Assembly: GCA_030770535.1 (NCBI GenBank)
Contig: JASVEC010000026.1
Span: 310,001 to 374,000, forward strand
Source of the DNA: Batkoa obscura
Taxonomy: Eukaryota; Entomophthoromycota; Entomophthoromycetes; Entomophthorales; Batkoaceae
Direction: 5' to 3'
DNA length: 64,000 nt
Below are positions 35,859-46,312 of the stretch, piece by piece; within the stretch, counting starts at the first letter, position 1, and every line of letters begins with the position of its first letter. The position numbers and the translations under genes were made by a program. The notes beneath the pieces were generated by a model. The model worked only from the letters and a program-made list of their open reading frames with translations, made no database searches and was not told the DNA's origin.

Positions 35859-36604
35859 AATTGAATTTGAATCGCTTTTGATGGGATTTTAATTTCCTAT
35901 TAGAATTTAAAGTTGATTGGTGGATTTATCCCTGATTTATTTGTAGTAATTTCTAGAATCATCCAAATTGATAAATTAAATTATAATATATCTTATATTA
36001 ATAACATAATAGTATTAAAATCTTCATATAATTTCTAGAATTAACCATATGCTCTAATGAACTATTTTTAAATAGCATTCTTAGTATTAAAGCTAATAAT
36101 AATTTTAACAATTATATGAGGCTAATAAACTCAATTATATAAAAATATATGATTTTTAATATTCAATAGACTTTGAAAATTAAGCTAATCTTAAACTCAA
36201 GTATTTTAAACTTGAACAGATCCTTGACAACCAAAGTGGTCATTTTCAAGCATTAAGCTTTTATACTTATTGTAATAACAATATGAAAATAATGATAAGG
36301 TGAAGCGACCACCTGTATATGGTTTATTAATCTGATACTCTAATTTTTGGAATTCATACTATTGAAATCGATGTCACTCTAGCTAAATAAAACTTAACAA
36401 TAAAATATATAATGATTTATCTTAATTTCTTATATTTGTTTTTCGAGTAACATTTGGTTTTTTATAATTTTCAATATGTAAGATTCTTTCAAGTATAACA
36501 ACTAAAGTAGTGGCAAAAGTAGTTTTTTGCAAAATAAAGCATAGATTTATTTTTTAAAGCCAAAAATTAAATAAAGAATTCTAAATTTATTTTGTTATAA
36601 AAAA
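35859..36604. other. Divergent intergenic region between HSP60 and uL13m
   Basis: Holds the upstream regions of two divergently transcribed mitochondrial-protein genes. No other gene or repeat is recognised. Confidence 0.5.
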
Positions 36605-37216
36605 ATGTCGCAAGCTATTGGAAAAGTAATAACACTCAAATTAATTAATTAATTAGTCAATTAAACTAAAAATTATAGACAGCATTATCATACGCCCGAG
36701 TATGGCATTTGGTTGATGCCAAAGATCGTGTTTTAGGACGTATGGCTACTGGTATTGCAACCACTTTAATGGGCAAACATAAACCAATTTATGATCCAGC
36801 TGGTAAAAAAGATAATATTATAATGAAAAACTAGGAATAACAATGTTTAATTTAGCTGATTGTGGAGATTATGTAGTTGTTATCAATGCTAAAAGTGTAA
36901 AAGTAACTGGACGTAAAGCCGAACAAAAAGTGTATAGATCCCATTCGGGTTTCCCAGGTGGTTTAAAAGAAATACCTTACAAAAGAATGTTAGAAAGAAA
37001 ACCTGATGAGGTAACCTATTTATTTTTGAAAATATAGTTGATTTAAACTGATTATTTTAGATTATACGTAAAGCTGTATTGGGTATGTTACCAAAAAATA
37101 GATTAAGAGATTATAGAATTGGAAGACTTTTAATATTCCCAGATGAAGATCATCCATATAAAGATAATATTATCAAGAGATATGATGAAGTTGAGACTAT
37201 AGAAAAAAAAGAATAA
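36605..37216 (+). CDS. MRPL23: Mitochondrial large-subunit ribosomal protein uL13m
   Basis: Four exons (36605-36625, 36679-36802, 36856-37010, 37061-37216) join to 151 residues; the introns are 50-53 bp. The sequence is of the bacterial L13 type and not the cytosolic RPL16/L13a type. Landmarks are [64 protein letters not shown] and [20 protein letters not shown]. The yeast equivalent is Mrpl23. No separate cleavable presequence is apparent: the first exon adds only MSQAIGK, as in other L13m proteins that keep a bacterial-like N-terminus. Intron 2 contains in-frame stops, which confirms it is removed. It is divergent from HSP60. Confidence 0.92.
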
Positions 37217-37311
37217 GCTTAATAAATTAGATAACCATTATAATCGGTGTTTGAATTTTTATAATAGACTCCATAACATTAAAGAGCGAGATGAAATTTT
37301 AATGATCTTTA

Positions 37312-37413
37312 TATGGGGGTGTTTTTTTTGGTTTCATTATTTTTTCCATTTTTTAAGCGTTATTTGAGCGGAAAGATTGTTAGTAAAATTGTTAAAAAAA
37401 ATACAGCCCCATA
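37312..37413 (+). mobile_element. GGGG-ended MITE copy 8
   Basis: ATAT-GGGGGTG at the left and CAGCCCC-ATAT at the right: a 4-bp ATAT duplication. It lies 95 bp after the uL13m stop, so it may sit in the 3' untranslated region. Confidence 0.87.
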
Positions 37414-38126
37414 TATTGATTAAATTCTAAATCATAGACAAATAGATTTCTGATAGTAAAAAGTATTTAGCTTCAAATAAATAATTAAATAAATGATAAT
37501 TGATAAACAAAAAGTATAAATGTGTTATAGAATATTTAAATACAGAGCTTATCATGAGGATGTTAATAAACTATCGCTCTAAAAATCTACTCATATTCAA
37601 TGAAACTAAAGGATATATCAAGTAATTAGAAATTATACTCTAACTATTTTGTTTAATAAATGTACTTCAAATATCTCCCTTTATATGCCATTTCTAAATT
37701 CATTATTTTTAAATAAATAGAATACGAAAAAGTCGAATTCTAAACGGTACTTATATAGTGGTTGGATATTTCACAGATTATTATATATTATAGTAACACA
37801 GTTGTATTTATATTATTTTTACTATGGATGATTAGCCTTTTTGATGGCTCTAAATTAAGCATCCTTGATAGTTTTAATATTCACTAATTTGAGTTACTAT
37901 CATTTGCTTTTTCTCTCTTTTTATATTAAAAGATATAGTTCAGTTTAGTTTTAGCATTTCCATCATCTTGCCATCTACTACTTTCGTAAAGTTTGGTTGG
38001 CACTATATTTTTGCTTAATCAGGATCTATAGAAATATTCAAACTTAAGCATTTTAAGCCAATGAAAATTAGTCAATCTTAGAATATTAGTGAAAGCTTTT
38101 GAAATTATTTTTTAGTTTTTTTACCA
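37414..38126. other. Intergenic region, nothing recognised
   Basis: AT-rich with no supported gene or repeat. The right end must contain the CWC22 promoter. Confidence 0.5.
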
Positions 38127-40767
38127 ATGACAAGTATATCAAATTCTCGTCAAGGGGATGAATTGAATGGTAATGGAAGTGATTCTTCTAGAAACCAAAG
38201 TATTGGTACTGCAGCTCCTTCGAATGTCGAGAGAAAAAATGCAGATGTAATGCCACGTCGTTCAGCAGGTGCTTATATACCTCCAGCAAGGCTTAGAATA
38301 ATGCAACAGCAACAGTTGAAATCTGAAGCTCCAGACTCTGAGGTTGTTCAACGTATTAGTTGGGAGGCTTTGAAAAAAAGTATTAACGGTTTAATAAATA
38401 AGGTAGCTAAAATATGAATTCAAATTATTTGATTTTTACATTAATTAGGTAAACAGTGCAAATATAAGAGCAATTATTCCTGAGTTGTTCAGTGAAGATT
38501 TGATCAGAGGAAAAGGTTTATTTTGCAAATCATTAATGAAGGCACAATCCTTTTCGATACCATTTACTCCGGTATACGCTGCAGTTGTATCAGTAGTAAA
38601 TTCTAGGATGCCTATGGTGGGTGAATTATTGATCAAGAGAATCATTTATCAATTTAGAAGAGCTTATAACAGAAATGATAGGGCCCCTTGTTTATCACTA
38701 TTAACCCTCTTAGCTCACCTCACTAATCAAGGTGTGGTAACTGAGATTTTATGTTCACAAATTATTATTTTATTGCTAGAACGTCCAACCTCTGACTCGG
38801 TTGAACTGGCTGTTGGATTATTAAGGGAATGTGGTCAATACCTCACTGAAACTAATCCTAAAATTGTAAACTTATGTTTTGATCGTTTCCGTAGTATCTT
38901 GCATCAAGGTGAGGTTGATAAGCGAGTACAGTATATGATCGAGGTTCTCTTCCAAGTACGAAAGGATAAATTTAAAGACAATCCAGCCGTACCAGAGGAT
39001 TTGGATTTAGTTGAAGAAGATAACAAAATTTCTCACATGATTTCATTAGATGAAGAAGACATCGATCCAGAAGAATTATTAAATGTTTTTACTTTTGATC
39101 CAGATTATTTAGAACATCAAGAAGCTTTTCATAACGCAAAAGCGGAAATTCTCGGATCAGATAATGAAGAAGAAAGTGGATCTGGTAGCGAAGAAGAAAG
39201 TGAAAGTGAAGAGCAAGAAGTAGTACAGAAGGGGGTGGATATCATAGACAAAACTGGTACAAATTTAGTTAATCTTAGAAGAACAATATATCTCACGGTG
39301 ATGTCAAGTTTGGATTATGAAGAATGTGCACATAAGCTTTTGAAGATGAACATCGCTCCCGAGGATGAAGTCGAATTATGTTCAATGATCGTAGAATGTT
39401 GTTCTCAAGAAAGGACATACACTAAATTTTTTGGCAATCTAGGAGAAAGATTTTGTAAAATAAATCGCAAATGGGCTGAGCATTTTGAACATGTATTTCA
39501 AGACATTTATGAAACCATTCATCGCTATGAAACTAATAAGCTTAGATCTATAGCTAAATTCTTTTCTCATTTATTTTCTAACGATGGTATTCCTATGCCA
39601 GCATTAGGTATTATATCCTTAACTGAAGACACTACTACTGCTTCCTCCCGTATTTTTGTGAAAATTTTATTTCAAGAATTGGTAGGATCATTTGGCCTTT
39701 CTACTTTAAATAAGAAACTGAAGGATCCTGCTTTGTTCCCTGCAATCCAAGAGGGGCTATTCCCCATGGATAATCCTAAAAACACAAGATTTGCTATCAA
39801 TTATTACACTTCTATTGGTCTAGGTGAACTTACCGAAGAACTCCGCGATCATTTACAAAAAGTGATAGCTGATGCTGCCGCTGCACGGGCCCTTAAGCAA
39901 GCAGATAGTAGTGATAGCAGTGACTCAGAATCTGATTCTGATTCAAGCTCTGATTCAGACTCTGATTCAAGCTCAGCAAGCTCAATTCCAAGTAACCGAA
40001 AACAGATTAGAAGAGATCAGTCAGTTACTCCTCCAAGAAATAGATACCCATCCAGAGATATACAAAGAAGAGATTCGTTCAATGGACGTTCGCCACGCAG
40101 AAACTTCAACAGAAGATCACCAATTAGAGCAATGAATCGTGGGGTGGGAAGATATAATCCAAGCCGAAGCCCTAGTCCACGTGACAGAAGAAGTTTGAGA
40201 CGTCCAGTATCGCCTATCAGAAGATCTATCTCAAGATCAGTATCTCGCTCAAAAAGCCCAATCAAGCGTAGACAAAGGCGTTCAGTATCAAGATCCATCT
40301 CACCAAGAAACAAGTCATTAAGTAAACAAGAAAAATCCCGTTCTCCAGTTAGAAGAGAACCACGTGGTAGACCTGTTTCTAGATCACCTGATTTGAGGGC
40401 TAGACGTGATGAAAGAGAAGTATCCCGATCTCCTATTCGAAGAAACAATTATAGAGGCAGACAAGTATCAAGATCACCTTCAGTTGATGAAACTAGAGGA
40501 AGAGTTAATGAAACGAGTATTTCTCCAAGAAATAGCAATAGAAAGAATTCGCCTCCACTATCTCCTCCAAGATACAGGGCTAGAGGTAGATCTGTTTCTC
40601 GTTCGATTTCACCTCCTGTAAGAAGACAAAGGTCTCCTGCATATAGAGGAGGTAGAAATGGGTATCGTCCAAGTCCAGAAAGAAGAGATAGCAGACAAGG
40701 ACGTAGTCCATCTAGATCATCACCTAAAAGACCATATCGTAGTCCTCCTCGCAGAAGAAACTATTAA
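38127..40767 (+). CDS. CWC22: Spliceosome factor CWC22 with an RS-rich tail
   Basis: Two exons (38127-38402 and 38449-40767, a 46-bp intron) give 864 residues. An N-terminal Ser/Asn-rich segment leads to [15 protein letters not shown], a hallmark just before the MIF4G domain (residues ~75-300, including [20 protein letters not shown] and [11 protein letters not shown]). The MA3 domain follows (from [20 protein letters not shown] to about residue 530). CWC22 binds eIF4A3, escorts it to the spliceosome for exon-junction-complex deposition, and is needed for the first catalytic step. After a Ser/Asp run, the last ~250 residues are rich in RS, SR and SP repeats ([13 protein letters not shown] and similar), as in animal CWC22 but absent from the short yeast protein. 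RS repeats fit splicing in an intron-rich genome. Confidence 0.93.
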
Positions 40768-40941
40768 TTTCTTTGAATTTATAAAATAATAAAATTCTTT
40801 ATTAGCTAGGTTTCACTAATATCTTATTAAAAAAAAATTATCTTGAAACATTTGAATTGCTATTAACGCCATTATTATTTATATCATATTAAAAACACTA
40901 AAAAGCAAAATTGTTTATCAAGGAAACAATCAATGGTTTTA

Positions 40942-41727
40942 TTAAAAGATCCACTTATAAATAGAATAACTCAAAGCAACGATAGCCCCAGGAGGAATAA
41001 GCAACCAAAGGAAAGTTTTAAATTTTGAGTGATTAATCCTTTTGATGAGTTGATCAATCTGTTTAAATGATTCTTCTAAATTTCCAGAATTATCAACAAC
41101 AAAATTTGTTAGCTTAATTTTATCATCTAATTTCATTTGGGAATCAATACGCTTATTAGCTTCTTCTAGAGTAATATTATCTCTAGACATTAATCTGTTA
41201 AGTTGAATCTTAACTGGGCTAAATAATAAGAAAATAGTCATATAAACTCAAAATTAATTACCAATAAATTAACATATTCCCGCTAGTGAACTTATAAATA
41301 CCAGATTCAAAAAGCAAAGGAACATCTAAAACAATTAAACTGTGGCCACCTAAATAACATTTAAGAATCTGCCAACCCATCATAAATCGGATAATAGGAT
41401 GAAGTATAGAATTTAACTTCAGTCTTTTTTCCTCATTATCAAAAATTATTTCTCCCAACTTTTTCCTGTTGAGTGTTAAATCTGGATTCAAAATATCATC
41501 TCCTTCCTCTGGTTTATGAAACTCTTTTATTATTTTTTTATATCCATAACTTCCTACTAATACCGCTTCTCTTGCTAATCTATCTGCGTCTACAATATAA
41601 TACCCTTTGTTCAATAAGTAACTGGATATGCTACTTTTCCCTATTTCTAATATTAATTTCTCGTTTATTGTTATAGCATTATTTTTTTACCACTAGCAAT
41701 CCCTCCACTTAAACCTAAAATGTACAT
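40942..41727 (-). CDS. CAB5: Dephospho-CoA kinase with a C-terminal membrane segment
   Basis: Phosphorylates the 3'-OH of dephospho-CoA, the last step of CoA synthesis. Three exons on the minus strand (41727-41691, 41640-41262, 41218-40942) join to 230 residues. The P-loop GGIASGKSS is split by the first intron. DADRLAREAV follows, then HPIIRFMM, LIVLDVPLLFESG, and, after the second intron, NRLMSRDNITLEEANKRIDS with the lid arginines. The C-terminal ~25 residues (TFLWLLIPPGAIVALSYSIY then KWIF) form a hydrophobic segment that could be a membrane tail. Eukaryotic single-domain enzymes are often tied to the mitochondrial outer membrane, so this is plausible. The symbol follows yeast usage. Confidence 0.88.
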
Positions 41728-41867
41728 ATTGAACTTTTTTAATAGACACTTAATTTAATTTACAAATTTTTTATTCAAATTTTAAAAAAGATAAGCAAAA
41801 TGAGCAAAAAAGGGCAATAAAGGAAAAATCAATCAAAAGAAAATCAGAGTTTCACCAAAAAGACCAT

Positions 41868-42715
41868 GATCTATTGGTGGGCAAATAGAAAGGTGAGAGT
41901 TATAACTATGTAAGAGCAATTGATCAAAAATACAACCATTTGTATTATTTTGACCAGTGAATAGTCAATGCGAAAGTGGTGAGTATCTATAATTTTCTTA
42001 CGAAATATAATATTAAATTCATCAATAGTTGGAATAAACAAGAAATCAGCTGGATTATTCAAGGGCCTGTAAGTTTGAGAGTATAATAGAAGCAAAAACT
42101 GTTACTAACAAATTTAGGTACATTGTGGAAAGATTAATAAGATCTATTTGAAGACAGACTCTAAAAAAATCAAGAGTCAAAACCCAGTTGAAAAGACGTT
42201 TGCTAGTATTTAAGGCTACAAAAGTTCATCCAAATATTTAACGATTATATCTTGAAATTCTGGAGGATAACAACCAGCGTACTGCCAATTAATAATTCGA
42301 ATAAGTCTATATTTTTTGATTACTACTGGTTTCCGATTTAAATAATTATGGCAGAATACTTTCTGTGTAAAAGATTTATTTTTTTACCAAGTTCAGTATT
42401 AATGAGTTTTTGGGGCACTTCAAATTCGTTGCTTATGAGCTTTAGAGTTGTTATGTCTTCACAGATTTGTATAAATTGTTCCATCGAACATATTGTATAC
42501 TATTTTTTTCTTTCAATATTGGAGTACTAAGTTTTACATTTCTCGAGGGTATACCAATATATGGTGGATGTTTGTATTCTTCAAGATCGAATGTATTGTA
42601 TGATGCTTTTTTAATATATCCTTTAAACATGTTTACATCAATTATTATCTCTATTATTATTTCATCTGCATTTTTTAACTTTTCCCGTATATTTTATGTC
42701 CTGCCTTGATATCTA
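41868..42715 (-). pseudogene. Decayed coding region, perhaps a fungal transcription-factor domain
   Basis: Minus-strand open pieces follow one another in different frames. They are MFKGYIKKASYNTFDLEEYK, MEQFIQICEDITTLKLISNE ... INLLHRKYSAIII, LNRKPVVIKKYRLIRIINWQ ... EFQDIIVKYLDEL, and a last 74-codon piece ending VVFLINCSYIVITLTFLFAH. LLHRKYSAIIIYLNRK resembles the 'LHLQYYSALILLNRP' helix of fungal-specific Zn2Cys6 regulators, but no Zn cluster is seen. At least two frame changes separate the pieces and no consistent introns explain them. I call a relic of unknown or regulator-like origin. Confidence 0.3.
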
Positions 42716-43113
42716 AATCTTTGGATACAATTATATAGAAATAACATTAATCTTAGGGGGTTTTTCAATTAGTTCTATCATTATAAAAAAGAAGTGTATT
42801 CATTTTTTGACGTTCTTTGAATTGGTTTTGCTTTAGTCATGAGTTATTTTTCAAAATGTTTTTAATCAATGATTTAAATAAAGAATATAAAGCAAGCACA
42901 ACATTACATCAAGCAAAAATTATTAATAAATAATAAACACTGTGGTGTATTCTATTTATTTTTTTGATAAATAAACAAAATAATTAAGTCGTTAATTTAA
43001 TCAAATAAAAAAGCAGAATATTAAAATACAATATAAAATCGAACCAAATCAAAAGCATTATTGTACTAAATAAATTAATTATAATTTAATTGGTATTGAA
43101 GAATCACAGATAG
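42716..43113. other. Intergenic region before tRNA-Glu
   Basis: AT-rich; no gene or repeat recognised. Confidence 0.5.
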
Positions 43114-43185
43114 TTCTTCATGGTCCAGTGGTTAGGATTTTCCGCTTTCACCGGAACGGCCGGGGTTCGATTCCCCGTGAGGAAG
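43114..43185 (+). tRNA. tRNA-Glu (anticodon TTC)
   Basis: A complete 72-nt cloverleaf without intron. The acceptor stem TTCTTCA pairs with TGAGGAA with one T:G wobble. The D arm contains TGGTCCAGTGGTTAGGA (A box), the anticodon stem TTCCG/CGGAA encloses CTTTCAC with anticodon TTC, and the T arm contains GGTTCGATTCC (B box). CCA is not encoded, as usual in eukaryotes. Confidence 0.95.
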
Positions 43186-43492
43186 TTATAATTCAGTGAT
43201 AATATTTTTGATATATAAGCATTGTAGCACAGTTGGTTGTAGATAAGCTATAGCTTAGTGCTATAAAGCTATACTTGTATTGTTCTAAATTTTGTATGTG
43301 TATTATAAATTTTTCTAATGTCTTAACTTGTATTCTAAACCATTTTTATAAAAATCAATCTTAATTGATTATTTTATTTAGTTTATTGAAAATCTAATAT
43401 TTTTAAACTAATGTGCAAATAAAGCCTTGTAATATCTGTTGTATATATGAAACTTCAAGTAATCTGATGAGCTTAAACTTGTCTAAAATCTA
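43186..43492. other. Short gap after tRNA-Glu
   Basis: No feature recognised; AT-rich. Confidence 0.5.
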
Positions 43493-43757
43493 TTAACTTA
43501 AATGAGACACGAATGAGATTAAGTAGATATCTATATTATTTGCTATGGAGCTTAGAACATCATGATAAGGATAACAATAGCTTACAATTAGAAAAGTCTT
43601 ATTTTTAAACTTGAGTAACTCAGGGCTATACGAGAAGTAGCATGGTATACTAAATCCAACTTCAACTATTTTCCCATCAATTGATTTAAGATTTATATTA
43701 ATAAAGAGATCGATTAAACAGTTACTATTTATAATTTTTATAGCAATCAAATCTTTA

Positions 43758-43862
43758 TATGAGGGTGTATTTTTATGTTTAAGAATTTTGCTAATAATTT
43801 TTCCGCTCAAATAGCGCTTAAAAGATAGAAAAAGTGATGAAGCTAAAAAAAATATCCCCATA
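43758..43862 (-). mobile_element. GGGG-ended MITE copy 9, inside the broken gene
   Basis: Runs from ATAT-GAGGGTG to ATCCCC-ATAC. The related gene copy at 56,041-56,052 provides the unoccupied site (CATGTAAAGATTTG there), so this is a clean insertion into former coding sequence at a T/A-rich target. Confidence 0.85.
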
Positions 43863-44386
43863 CATTGATAAAAAAAGTAATTCTAATATGCTCTTTATTT
43901 TTAATAGTAAAAGTCTAATTCTAAATCCAAGACATCACAAATAAGTTCCATCCTATTGTTTCACCAATCTCTTTTATATTAATTCTTTGTTCACAGCCAT
44001 ATCTGTCTACCTTGGGGTTTTTGAGCTCATCTATAAATTTAACAAATTCTATTTTATTATAATGATAGAAATGATTTGTATATCTTAAAATTCTAGGAAA
44101 ATCGGTTATCAAAGCATTATTTTCACCATCCACTTGAAGGTGATAGTTCTTGTTATTGTCAATATATAGACGGAACATACCACTTTTACCTTGTGTACTA
44201 GAATCATCAAAATCAATAGAAATACCTTTGGAATCTTTTTATCTTTCTTGTGATTATTCATAACTCATAATTTGAACTGAATTCTTTAAAAAAAAAGCAC
44301 CTAAAATTTGGTCTAGTGAATTTCCTTGTATATCACAAAAGCTTGATAAAAGTAAGCTATTTATTTCCATAAAATTAATTAAATAC

Positions 44387-44883
44387 TGTGAAATATTGCT
44401 TTATTTAACTCTCGGATTAATTATAATATAATAATCATTGAACTTGTTTACAAAACTATTTGTAGTCTTGTAATCAATTTAATCGTGAACCATGTGGTAT
44501 AATCAATCCAGAGTTTCTTGTTTTGATTTGTTGTGAGGATTTCTAACTTCATATTGCCAAGAATGATATCCTCTCATTTTGATATCCGTGCTTGTTGGAG
44601 TATAAAAGAGATTCTTTAACATACTAACTCAAGGCTTTTTAACTGAATTACTCCTTGATATCGTATTGTTAATAAAGTCACTAAGTCTTTCTGACAACGT
44701 CTTACGTAGATTTTACAGTAGTATTTCCTATTATATTTGTTTTACATAATTCGTAGCTTATTACGTATTATTCTTATTCATTTAAGTCTATCTTAGTTAT
44801 ATAAGCTAAGACCGTTTGACTCAAGGCAAGTTAATCAACCAAGGACTGCTTTTAACTCCTACCACTAAGTACCAACTTTCACA
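44387..44883 (+). mobile_element. Solo LTR inserted in the broken gene
   Basis: A 497-bp LTR from TGTGAAATATTGC to AACTTTCACA, flanked by ATAC on both sides (44383-44386 and 44884-44887), a 4-bp target duplication. It belongs to the same family as the Ty3/gypsy element that follows and is closest to that element's 3' LTR. It is solo, presumably left by LTR-LTR recombination, and splits the coding sequence of the unknown gene. Confidence 0.88.
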
Positions 44884-45067
44884 ATACTTCATAGATTCAT
44901 AAAGTCGTAATTATCCAGATTTACCAAATGCACGTATCATTGGTGATAATCAAAAGCAACTTTAAAATTATTAACTTTGTTTATTTACAAGAAAATAATT
45001 TTATCTTTTTTAATAAAAATAGCAGTAATTATATTTTTTTCTGATTAATTCAACTTGGGGCTATCTA

Positions 45068-45172
45068 TATGGGGGCGTTTTTTTTGGCTTCATCATTTTT
45101 TCCATCTTTTAAGCGCTATTTGAACGGAAAAATTGTTAGTAAAATTCTTAAACACAAAAATACATCCCCATA
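45068..45172 (+). mobile_element. GGGG-ended MITE copy 10
   Basis: ATAT-GGGGGCG at the left and CATCCCC-ATAT at the right, with AAGCGCTATTTGAACGGAAA inside. Near consensus. Confidence 0.87.
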
Positions 45173-45715
45173 TAGAAGCTATATTTTATTGGTTAATAAT
45201 TAATTTAGTAAATTACACAGCAAAAAAACAAAATTTACTGTTAAAAGTTGACTTTCACATCTTATTAAGAGCTATTGTTAAATGTTTCTGTAATGCTTAC
45301 ATTAGTGCCTATGTGAGGTTTGTAAAGTTTATAAGGATATTTTAAATCGCAAAGCTATTTTTTATTTTTACTTGTTTTTAGTAAGTTTGCATCTAAATAG
45401 CCAACACATTGATTTTCATTGATAGTGATGCTATTGAGTGTTTCTACCATTGGCTTTAAAAAGTATTAATAAAAAGCAATAGTTTTAAGTTTTTTTCATT
45501 ATAAATAATATTTATAATTTATTTTTATCATTAATAAATATTATTATTCCAGTAATTTTAGATTAAATATTAATATTGAATAAATAGTATAATTTAAATT
45601 AAATATCTTTAATAATACTATTTTTAATAACTATCAGTTAATTAAATTACATTGAATAACTAAATAATTGAATTTAAATTCTTGTATAATTTTTACAATT
45701 TTTTAAATATATGGG
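45173..45715. other. Gap between a MITE and the LTR element
   Basis: Its left end (about 45,178-45,225) contains a conserved ~45 bp block also found near 55,031 and 56,700. No gene is recognised; the remainder is AT-rich. Confidence 0.5.
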
Positions 45716-46194
45716 TGTGAAATATCGGTTCATTAGCTCTAGGATTGATTATAATATAATAATCAATTCAGAGTTCCTTATATAGATTTGCTGTGAGAAT
45801 TACTACCACCTGATCACGAAGAACTTATTGCCCACGTTTTTATGTCCATACTTGGCAACTATAATAAGGAATAACTGTTGTAATGTTCCTTATATAGCCA
45901 CCCAGTTGGAGTATAAAAAAGATTCTTTAACATACTAACTCAAGGCTTTTTAACTGAATTACTCCTTGATATCGTACTATTAATAAAGTCACTAAGTCTT
46001 TCTGACAATATCTTACGTAGATTTTACAGTAGTATTTCCTATTATATTTGTTTTACATAATTCGTAGCTTATTACGTATTATTCTTATTCATTTAAGTCT
46101 ATCTTAGTTATATAAGCTAAGACCGTTTGACTCAAGGCAAGTTAATCAACCAAGGACTGCTTTTAACTCCTACCACTGAGTATCAACTTCCACA
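45716..46194 (+). repeat. 5' LTR (479 bp)
   Basis: Runs from TGTGAAATATCGG to AACTTCCACA. It is almost identical to the inverted LTR at 54482-54960 and differs from the 3' LTR in its first ~200 bp. A likely primer-binding start (TGGCGTTCATAACTGGG) follows within a few bases. Confidence 0.88.
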
Positions 46195-46312
46195 TTTGGC
46201 GTTCATAACTGGGAAAGCTCCTATAACTACACTAGGTAGCCTTTATAGTCTTTCCTTTACGGTTCTTACCGCGTAACCACCCCAAACCTCCAATCCCTTC
46301 AATTCAAAGACT

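Larger units (their letters stand above)
43493..44940 (-). pseudogene. Broken gene of unknown family, copy 1 (hit by a MITE and a solo LTR)
   Basis: Minus-strand coding pieces match the copy at 55784-56622. The start is ATGATACGTGCATTTGG at 44940. The next ~18 codons lie right of a solo LTR. The middle has LSSFCDIQGNSLDQILGAFF, GMFRLYIDNNKNYHLQVDGE and INIKEIGETIGWNLF. The C-terminal part has YKDLIAIKIINSNCLIDLF ending YLISFVSHLS. The solo LTR (44387-44883) splits the 5' end and a MITE (about 43758-43862) splits the 3' part. A base is missing after GWNLF compared with copy 2. The family is not recognised: it has no membrane segments or motifs, and was probably soluble at ~260 residues. Confidence 0.65.

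Noticed and set aside
36605-37216. Cytosolic ribosomal protein L13a/RPL16
   Set aside because: The motifs ([32 protein letters not shown]) are of the bacterial/mitochondrial L13 type.
40017-40448. 143-codon open frame opposite CWC22
   Set aside because: It is a shadow of the RS-repeat codons on the opposite strand and has no independent features.
45133-45345. 70-codon open frame starting MLVKFLNTKIHP
   Set aside because: It begins inside a MITE and continues through AT-rich DNA with no motif.
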